Source: Chenopodium formosanum (lineage: Eukaryota > Streptophyta > Magnoliopsida > Caryophyllales > Amaranthaceae). From it: a stretch of 64,000 nt of DNA. Position 1 is the first letter of the stretch; each line of letters begins with the position of its first letter. Under the pieces are notes generated by a model. It was given only the letters and a program-made list of their open reading frames with translations. It was not told the origin of the DNA and searched no databases. Made by a program: the position numbers and the translations under genes. This document shows positions 56,570 to 64,000 of this stretch, in pieces. The DNA is taken from assembly GCA_024500155.1 (NCBI GenBank), contig CM044877.1, forward strand, positions 33,417,001-33,481,000. Reading direction: 5' to 3'.

Positions 56570-57261
56570 GAAAATCAACAAAACACAAGGGATATGTTTA
56601 AGTCTAATTCTATACAGGAAATCCACCAAGAATTACACAAAAACTAAGATTAATCAATTAAGAATCCACCTAATTAATCAATCCAAACGAATGTTTTAAC
56701 TAAAACAAACAAAACAGCAATTGATCGCAAACAACCAAAAACTCAAGTATGCAACTTAAGAAATAAATCTGAATATTAATCTCTATGTATCTATTCGTGT
56801 GTTTACAACCCTATTTATAAGACTTAGTTTTCCTAGGAAGATTAGGACAAGTCCCTAATTCAATCCTAATTAAACTAGAATTCTAACTTGCTTGAAGAGC
56901 AAGCACCTTGGCGCACAAGTATACACCAAACTGATTTATTTTGCTAACTAACTGATTTTTAAGGCAGCTAAATAAATAAATAAAAATTAAAGAACTAAAT
57001 AAAGATTAAGATCCTAATGCTTGAACCAAGAAAAACCCTTTCAAGTGAAAGGTAAAAACTTGTAAGAAAAATCTAAGTAAAGAAAATTCAAGAAAGTTCA
57101 AGAAAGTGACTCCAAGAAAAGCCACTAAGCAAACCGTGGCTTTGCTTTGATATCCAAGAAAGTGTCCATGCAATGCTTGGCTTGAATCAATGTTTAGGGA
57201 CAAGTTATCTTGATGCATGATAAGCAAATCTTCGATGCTCTCCATGCTTAGACTTGCATCA
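56570..57261 (-). repeat. Extra tandem LTR of C2
   Basis: Begins at GAAAATCAACAAAAC, lacking the first ~19 bp of the LTR on that side, and ends ACTTGCATCA followed by the target duplication TACAA. Confidence 0.88.
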
Positions 57262-57717
57262 TACAATGTCAGCAGCATGCATCCGGTCACCCACCCCTTG
57301 GTTGGTTTTGGGGGTGGGATGGTCTACCCAGCCGGTAGAATTGACTTACCCATCCGGCTGGGAGAAAAAGGCCAGGGAAGACATATTGTCGTCAGATTCT
57401 TGGTCGTTGAGGAGTTGACCGCCTACAATATTATCCTTGGCCGGCCAACCCTTAATGCAGCCAAGGCAGTAATCATCCCGTCTCTCATGCTTATCAAGTA
57501 TGAGAGGGATGACGGCTCTGTTGGTTCCCTGAATGGGGATCAGAAGACGGCCCGAGAGTGCTATCTCTCAGTCGTCCGAGATACCGTGGCCCTAGGCGGT
57601 CAGGAACCAATATACCTTGACAATGTCAAGGATGCCGATCCAGCGCCTGCCCCACCAGCAGCCGGAAAGAAAAGAAAGGCACCTCTGCTGGTGGAGGTGA
57701 AGAAAGAGAAAAAATAG
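57262..57717 (+). pseudogene. pro: T3 protease C-terminal part, after C2
   Basis: Resumes YNVSSMHPVTHPLVGFGGGM, then ELTAYNIILGRPTLNAAKAV, and ends GKKRKAPLLVEVKKEKK and TAG 57715-57717. This stretch has no break. With 48627-50505 it forms the gag-protease frame. Confidence 0.87.
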
Positions 57718-57723
57718 CAATCA
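57715..57723 (+). promoter_or_regulatory. Candidate leaky stop TAG-CAA-TCA (T3)
   Basis: In-frame TAG after AAAAAA, followed by CAATCA. The same frame continues open into RT (QSLTGERSDELRPQSAGENI). Confidence 0.62.
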
Positions 57724-60700
57724 CTGACCGGTGAACGGTCAGATGAGCTCCGTCCCCAATCGGCTGGTGAAAACATTGATCTCGTTCTGGATGACAGCCG
57801 TCCAAAACGTACTGTAAAGGTTAGGACGGTTGCTCATGCTACTTTGGGTGCAGACTTGCACCTTATGCTGAAGGAATTCAAAGACATTTTTGCCTTTGAA
57901 GTGGAAGAGATGCCAGGCATCAGCCGGGATCTCGCTGTCCACAAACTTGCCGTGGACCCCAAAAAGAAGCCCATCCGGCAAAAGAAAAGAAACCACGGCG
58001 AGGAAAGAAGTCAGGCGGCAGCTGCCGAAGTAAAAAAGCTGCTAGACGCCAGGTTCATTCGGCCTTATAACTTCCCCGACTGGGTGGCCAATGTGGTCCT
58101 TGTTAAGAAAACGAATGGGACCTGGCGCATGTATGTTGATTACACAGACCTCAACAAGGCGTGTCCAAAGGACAGTTACCCGCTTCCAAAGATCAACAGT
58201 CTGGTCGACTCAACAGCCGGTCACGCCTTGATGACCTTTATGGATGTCTACTCCGGCTTCCATCAGATACCCCTGTGGAAAAAGGATCAAGAGAAGATGG
58301 CCTTCGTCTGATCAAGGGTTATTCTGTTACACTGTGATGCCGTTTGGCTTGAAAAATGCGCCTGCCACTTTCGAACGGATGATTAATACATTCTTTATTA
58401 ATCAAATTGGGAGGAATGTGGAGGCGTATATTGATGACATGATAGTCAAATCCAAGCTACAGACGGATCACCTTGCTGATCTCCGAGAAACATTCACCAC
58501 CCTCAGGCGGCATAAGGTCATGTTAAATCCAAAGAAATGCGTCTTTGGTGTTGAGTCTGGGAAGTTTCTCAGTTTCCTGATTGATCAAAGGGGGACAGAG
58601 GCTAACCCCGAAAAGATATGGGCGGTGATTGACATGAAGTCACCCCGTTCTGTCAAGGAAGTTCAGAGACTCACCGGTTGTCTGGCCGCCTTGAGAAGGT
58701 TCCTCAGCCGGTCAGGCGACAAATGCCTCTACTTCTTCCAAGCAATCAGGAAGAAGACCAGATTTGAATGGGGGGATGATGCTGAGGCGGCGTTCCAGAG
58801 GTTGAAAGAGCATTTACATTCTCTACCTAGGTTGGTCAGTTTTTTGCCTAGGGAGACGTTGTACATGTATTTAGCCGTCTCAGATCATGCCCTCAGTGTC
58901 GTTCTCCTTGCTGAGTGAGACGGCGTGCAGCTCCCGGTTTACTTCATTAGCCATGTTCTTAAAAATGCTGAACTCCGGTACCCCATGGTTGAAAAATTTG
59001 GCCTTGCTTTGTATATGGCATTCCAAAAATTGAAGCCTTACTTTTTGGCACATCCGGTGGTGATTTACACTGACCAGCCACTTAAGCGGCCAATATCCAC
59101 CTTGGATTCATCCGGGAGAATGTTGAAATGGGCTATTGAAATGCAAAGCCTTGAAATCACTTACGAACCAAGAAAGGCAGTGAAAGTTGAGACGTTTGCA
59201 GACTTTATTGTTGAAATGACCCGTCCGGTGGCTCCGGATAATCTTGACCAGGTTTGGAAAGTATACGTAGATGGGAGCTCTACAAAGAACGGCTGTGGTG
59301 CAGGTGTAATCTACGAGTCTCCTGAAAGGGACAAATTTGAGTATGCACTGCGCTTCAAGTTTCAGGCCTCTAACAATGAGGCAGAATATGAATCCTTGCT
59401 AGCCGGCATTCGCATGTGTAAGGCGGCAGGGGCCATGAAAATTGACGCCTACTCTGATTCCCAATTGGTTGTTAGCCAGTGTGAGGGAAGCTATGAGGCT
59501 ACTCATCCGGCTATGATCAAATACCTGTAGGCAGTCAAAGAAGAGGTCGGGGCACTTGAGGAATTCCGGCTGAATCAAGTGTCTAGGTCCGAAAACAACC
59601 AGGCGGATGCATTGGCAAAACTGGCGTCTTCCGCCTGCCATGATGCGCCTCGGTCTGTCTTTTGGGAAGTTCTTGAAAACAGAAGCATCTATGAAGATCC
59701 CATTGGAGTCCTTGACCGAAGCTCTACCTGGATGGATGACATTCGGGCTTATCTTTCTGACGGCACACTTCCTGATTCGCCATAGGAAGCAGCCGTCCTG
59801 AAGAAGCGAGCTGCGATCTTCGAGTTGAGAAACAGAGAACTCTTCAAGGCGGGTTTTCTTAAGCCCCTGTTGAAATGAGTCACCCTAGAAAAGGGGAAGG
59901 AAGTTCTCGAAGACTTGCACTCGGGATTCTGCGCCTCCCACATAGGCGACAGGTCCCTAGTCGTTAGAGCCAGACGACATTATTTTTGGCCCACTCTTGA
60001 GGCAGACGCCAAGGAGTTGGTGAAGAAATGTGACAAATGCCAAAAATTTGGCAAGCTCATTCACTGTCCGGCTACTGATCTGACGACCATCCACAGCCCA
60101 ATCCCGTTTGCAAATTGGGGCATGGACATCTTAGGTCCTTACACGCCTGCTCCAGGCGGAAAGCGCTACATCCTGGTGGCTGTGGATTATCTCACCAAGT
60201 GGGTGGAGGCTGAGGCGGTTAAGAATATCAAGACCTCAGACGTAATTTCCTTCATCTAGAAGAGCATTATCGCCCGGTATGGGGTACCTATGTGTATGGT
60301 GTTTGATAATGGTCCTCAATTTGAGACGCCTCAGCTAAAACCTTGGTTGGGAGATCAGGGGATCTCAAGCTGTTTTGCATCCGTCGGCCGGCCCCAAGCA
60401 AACGCCCAAGTTGAAGCCTTCAACAAACTCATCTAAGACGGAATTCAGAAGAAAATAGAAAGAGCCGGTGGCTTGTGGGCAGAAGAGTTTAATCATGTCC
60501 TATGGGCCATCCGGACAATAGAAAAGGGGCAACCGGTGAAACCCCATTTCTCATGGTTTACGGTGCTGAAGCCGTCTTGCCCATCGAACGTTACGAGCCG
60601 ACTCTCAGGGTCATGCTATATGACGAAGAAGCAAACTGGGAAGCAATGCGCATGGCATTGGATTCACTCCCAGAACGCAGGGGCAATGTCGTCTTGCATC

Positions 60701-60960
60701 ATGAGATTTACCGTCTGAGAATGACTAGAGCCTACAACAAAAAAGTACACAAGCGTCCTCTGAAAGTTTATGACTTAGTGTTACGGAAAATGGAGGCAAC
60801 CGGTAGGGCCAATGAGCTGGGGAAGCTAACTACAAATTGGAAAGGCCCCTACCGGATCTATGACGAAGTAAGGGACAGCACCTACCGCCTCGAAACTCCA
60901 GATGGAAGGCGCCTGTTTAGAACTTCGAATGTAGACAATCTGAAAAAGTACTACTTCTGA
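57718..60960 (+). pseudogene. pol: T3 pol: RT, RNase H, second RNase H, integrase
   Basis: In the same frame as protease. RT TWRMYVDYTDLNKACPKD; a 2-nt loss near 58308; catalytic YIDD near 58430. RNase H with TGA 58916-58918. Second RNase H: YVDGSS near 59263, NEAEYESLLAG, AYSDSQLVV, then TAG 59528-59530 and TAG 59783-59785. HHCC ends CDKCQKFGKLI near 60030. Integrase: MDILGPYTPAPGGKRYIL, TAG 60257-60259, FDNGPQFE near 60302, RPQANAQVEAFNK with TAA near 60434, and a 2-nt shift near 60530. C-terminal domain complete, ending NVDNLKKYYF at TGA 60960. Most stops are C-to-T type. Confidence 0.88.
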
Positions 60961-61464
60961 GAATGTAAATTTTTGTAAACAATGAATCAATCAATGAGAA
61001 ATCAGACTTTGTTTGCAAGCAAGTTTTGTTTTTCCGCCCGGGTAATACTCGGATGGATTCTTTATGTATTTTTACTAAGTTTGACTTATTAATTGTCTGT
61101 TCGCCTAGGTAATGACCCAGACGAAGTTTTTCTGTTTAACTAAGTTTGATACTTAGTGTAAATTCAATACTCCAACTAAAAACTAAGCACAAAAACGTTT
61201 AGTGGCTATACAACCAGTCTCAAACAAGACCAAAGGCTAAAATGGTCGGATGGTTGCTCATTTAATAAAATCGCCTGTCCCAACATGGACAAGACGTCCG
61301 ACGACACCCTTCCGGGTGCAATCGTCGTAGAGAACAGACTATTTGTCGGTTCTACGTACCCATGCAGACGACAAAGATTGAACGACTGAATTGGTCAACT
61401 CATAGCCGTCTGACCAAAATGACCTGTGAAGAAAGATCAAGTTGCCAAATACCGGATGCCCTGG
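60961..61464 (+). other. T3 post-pol spacer, cut by C3
   Basis: No gene. Matches T2 33122-33750, including CACAAAAACGTTTAGTGGCT (near 61190) and CCCAACATGGACAAG. Only one or two of the ~84-bp units are present. Ends at the C3 insertion, before the hairpin. Confidence 0.75.
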
Positions 61465-62210
61465 TGATGTGAATTATTGATCCGAAAATCAACAAAACAC
61501 ACGGGTATGTTAAGTCTAATTCTAAACAGGAAATCCACCAAGAATTAAACAAAACAAAGATTAATCAATTAAGAATCCACCTAATAAATCAATCCAAACG
61601 AATGTTTTAACTAAAACAAGCAAAACAGCAATTGATCACAATCAACAAAACTTAAGTGTTTAAAACTTAAAACAATAATAATAATCTGTGAGTTTTTATT
61701 CGTGTGTTTACAACCCTATTTATAAGATTTAGTTTACCTAGAAAGATTAGGACAAGTTCCTAATTCAATCCTAATTAAACTAGAATTCTAACTTGCTTGA
61801 AGAGCAAGCACCTTGGCGCACAAGCACACGCCAATCTTCCTTGGAGAGCAAGCACACGCCTAAATAACCTGATTTATTTTGCTAACTAACTGATTTTGAA
61901 AACAACTAAATAAATAAATAAATAAAGATTAAAGAACTAATTAAAGATTAAAGATCCTAATGCTTGAACCAAGAAAAACCCTTTCAAGTGAAAGGTAAAA
62001 ACTTGTAAGCAAAATCTAAGTAAAGAAAATTCAAGAAAGTTCAAGAAAGTGAACTAGACTCCAAGAAAAGCCACTAAGCAAACCGTGGCTTTGCTTTGAT
62101 ATCCAAGAAAGTGTCCATGCAATGCTTGGCTTGAATCAATGTTTAGGGACAAACTATCTTGATGCATGATAAGCAAATCTTCGAAGTTCTCCATGCTTAG
62201 ACTTGCATCA
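61465..62210 (-). repeat. C3 3' LTR (746 bp)
   Basis: Same ends as C1 (TGATGCAAGT...TTCACATCA). TATAAATA near 61729. Polypurine tract GAAGAAGAGGAGGA follows at 62211-62224. Confidence 0.92.
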
Positions 62211-64000
62211 TCCTCCTCTTCTTCGAAAGAATTTGTCCTCAAATCTCGAAGTTCTTCATCAGGAATATACTTAGCCAAATCGCCAACATTGAATGTAGTA
62301 CTAACTCCATATTCTCCCGGATGTTCTAACTTATAAGCATTGTCATTGATCTTCTCAATAATCTTGAAAGGACCTTCACTTCTAGGCATCAACTTATTCT
62401 CGCGGTTTCCTGGAAATCTTTCCTTTCTCAAATGTAACCATACCAAGTCTCCAACATTGTAACCTTGTTGCTTTCTATACTTGTTTGTTCTAGCTTTGTA
62501 CATGTCATTTACTTTCTCTATTCTTGTTCGAACTTGAGCATGTAATTTCAGCATACTCTTCAACTTAGACTCGGCATCTTTGTGAATTAACTCACCCTTA
62601 GGCAATGGAACAAGATCAATTGGAAGTTTCGGATTGACTCCATAGACTACCTCAAAAGGACTATGTTTCGTAGCATATGTAGGTGATCTATTATAAGCAA
62701 ACTCCGCATGAGCTAACTTGATGTCCCAATCCTTTTGTGTCTTACTCACTAACCCACGCAAAAGCGCACCAAGAGTATGATTAGTAACCTCGGTTTGTCC
62801 ATCAGTTTGTGGATGGTAAGATGTACTAAAGAGCAATTTAGTTCCCACAAGCTTCCATAGAGACTTCCAAAAGAAACTCATGAACTTTGTATCTCGATCA
62901 CTCACAATAGTTTTCGGAATTCCATGCAATCTAACAATCTCCTTGAAGTATAAATCTGCCACTTTCATAGCATCATCCACTATGTGACAAGGAACAAAAT
63001 GAGCCATCTTAGAGAACCTATCCACAACAACCATAATAGAGTCTTTCCCCCGTTGTGTTCTCGGCAATCCCACAATAAAATCCATAGAAATATCTTCCCA
63101 AGGTGAATCTGGAACAGGTAAAGCAGTATACAAGCCTTGATGAAAAGTAGCCTTCGCTTTTTGACAAGTTGCACACCTAGAAATAACTAGTTGCACATCC
63201 GTGAGCATCTTCGGCCAATAGAATTGTTCTTGTAACATACTCAAGGTCTTTGTAATGCCAAAGTGACCAGCAATTCCTCCCCCATGAGCTTCTCTAACCC
63301 CTAGCTCTCTAATAGAACACTTAGGAAGACAAAGTCGATTTCCTTTGAAAAGAAAACCATCTTGCAGCAAATAAGAACCCACGGCTCCTTTAGAACACTC
63401 TTCAATCAATGTAGCAAAATCATCATTACCTTTGTAGTATTCTTTGATCAATTCAAAACCAAGTAGCTTGCCATTTAGAATTCTAATCAAAGTGTATCTT
63501 CTAGATAATGCATCAGCCACAACATTCGATTTCCCTTCTTTGTACCTTGAAGAAAAATTAAATGATTGTAAAAATTCGACCCATGTAGCATGTCTAGGAT
63601 TAAGCTTTTGTTGTCCATGTATGTACTTCAATGCTTCATGATCAGAATGCAACACAAAGTGATTAGGTCGGAGATAATGACTCCAATGATCTAAAGCTCT
63701 AACAATGGCATAGAACTCTTTATCATAAGTAGAATAGTTCAATCGAGCTCCTCCCAATTTCTCACTGAAATATGCAATAGGCCTCTTCTTTTGGAGTAAA
63801 ACTGCTCCAATTCCAACTCCACTAGCATCGGTTTCAACTTCAAAAGGACTTGAGAAATCTGGTAACGCAAGTATAGGTGCTTCACATAGCTTCTTTTTAA
63901 GCAACTCAAATGCACTTTGAGCTTCTTTAGTCAATTCGAATTTACCCTTGTCCTTCTTCAAACATTCGGTCATAGGCGCCACAATACTTGAGAAATTCTT
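62054..64000 (-). CDS. gag-pol: C3 pol, RT/RNase H connection to C-terminus (partial, intact)
   Basis: One open frame of about 648 codons from the edge to TAA 62054. In order: end of the RT-RNase H connection (VAPMTECLKKDKG), RNase H (VETDASGVGIGAVLLQ, LHSDHEALKYIHGQQ, NVVADALSRRYTL), zinc-binding HHCC (REAHGGGIAGHFG...CATCQKAK), integrase D, D and E (MDFIVGL, VSDRDTKF, QTDGQTEV), C-terminal KLMPRSEGPFKIIEKINDNA and DLRTNSFEEEEDD. The last ~51 codons lie in the LTR. gag, protease and most of RT are outside, so whether the whole element is intact cannot be judged. Confidence 0.9.
   Translation of the reverse strand, partial: KNFSSIVAPMTECLKKDKGKFELTKEAQSAFELLKKKLCEAPILALPDFSSPFEVETDASGVGIGAVLLQKKRPIAYFSEKLGGARLNYSTYDKEFYAIVRALDHWSHYLRPNHFVLHSDHEALKYIHGQQKLNPRHATWVEFLQSFNFSSRYKEGKSNVVADALSRRYTLIRILNGKLLGFELIKEYYKGNDDFATLIEECSKGAVGSYLLQDGFLFKGNRLCLPKCSIRELGVREAHGGGIAGHFGITKTLSMLQEQFYWPKMLTDVQLVISRCATCQKAKATFHQGLYTALPVPDSPWEDISMDFIVGLPRTQRGKDSIMVVVDRFSKMAHFVPCHIVDDAMKVADLYFKEIVRLHGIPKTIVSDRDTKFMSFFWKSLWKLVGTKLLFSTSYHPQTDGQTEVTNHTLGALLRGLVSKTQKDWDIKLAHAEFAYNRSPTYATKHSPFEVVYGVNPKLPIDLVPLPKGELIHKDAESKLKSMLKLHAQVRTRIEKVNDMYKARTNKYRKQQGYNVGDLVWLHLRKERFPGNRENKLMPRSEGPFKIIEKINDNAYKLEHPGEYGVSTTFNVGDLAKYIPDEELRDLRTNSFEEEEDDASLSMENFEDLLIMHQDSLSLNIDSSQALHGHFLGYQSKATVCLVAFLGV

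Larger units (their letters stand above)
50506..57261 (-). mobile_element. CRM-like chromovirus C2 with a tandem third LTR
   Basis: Target duplication TACAA at 50501-50505 and 57262-57266; flanks rejoin as Tat protease. Left LTR 50506-51221 (716 bp), internal region, right LTR 55879-56566 and a further LTR 56570-57261. The two right LTRs meet at an imprecise joint, with about 10 bp missing from one and about 19 bp from the other. LTRs lack an insert seen in C1 and C3, so C2 is a different subfamily. Confidence 0.92.
48492..64000 (+). mobile_element. Tat-lineage element T3, interrupted by C2 and C3
   Basis: Plus strand: short 5' LTR, primer site, gag-protease (split by C2), pol, and post-pol spacer (split by C3 at 61465). 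Runs past the window. Candidate left target duplication CATTC (48487-48491). Many stops and an internal gag deletion. Confidence 0.85.
61465..64000 (-). mobile_element. CRM-like chromovirus C3, 3' part
   Basis: Left LTR 61465-62210, then pol to the window edge. Preceded by CCTGG (61460-61464), the expected target duplication; its partner is outside. Same LTR subfamily as C1. The best preserved C copy as far as visible. Confidence 0.92.

Overview
This window is plant nuclear DNA, most likely pericentromeric heterochromatin, made almost entirely of nested and broken Ty3/gypsy LTR retrotransposons. I found no host protein gene, rRNA or tRNA gene, and no bacterial or organellar block. Evidence for a plant: Tat-lineage elements with a second RNase H, Athila-type pol, CRM-like chromoviruses, and primer sites that match (from memory) the 3' ends of plant tRNAs. 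I cannot name the species.

Layout, left to right. (1) 1-4738, minus: 5' part of a Tat element (T1). It sits in the TATA region of an older Tat LTR (remnant 4739-4964). (2) 4965-9313 and 9823-14345: two copies of the 3' half of an Athila-like element (pol plus a post-pol ORF). Each is preceded by the same old minus-strand Tat LTR, so the block looks tandemly duplicated. (3) 14346-20839, plus: chromovirus R1 with both LTRs and a broken polyprotein, fused without a target duplication to (4) Tat element T2 (20840 to about 37217, plus). T2 is split in gag by chromovirus C1 (22555-28720, minus, GACTC duplication). After pol, T2 carries a spacer, a 66-nt hairpin and an antisense intron-containing gene. 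(5) About 37218-42519, minus: T5, a Tat-derived piece with LTR and primer site but no gag-pol, filled with tandem and degenerate repeats. (6) 42520-42750: an isolated plus-strand R-U5 piece. (7) 42751-48491: T4, a minus-strand Tat remnant holding a second copy of the antisense gene, into which a 1575-bp solo LTR inserted (GTCCA duplication). (8) 48492-64000, plus: Tat element T3, interrupted by C2 (50506-57261, TACAA duplication, three LTRs) and by C3 (61465 to beyond the window).

How the parts work. In the Tat family a gag-protease frame ends at a UAG. RT, RNase H, a second RNase H and integrase follow. In all three copies the UAG is followed by CAA UCA, and the linker to RT is open and conserved. 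This fits stop-codon readthrough as the way pol is made, and it is the most interesting signal here. The C elements encode a single gag-pol polyprotein whose last ~51 codons lie inside the 3' LTR, so the polypurine tract also codes for an acidic run. All copies carry stops, frameshifts or truncations except the visible part of C3. Many of the stops are C-to-T type changes, as expected in methylated, silenced DNA.
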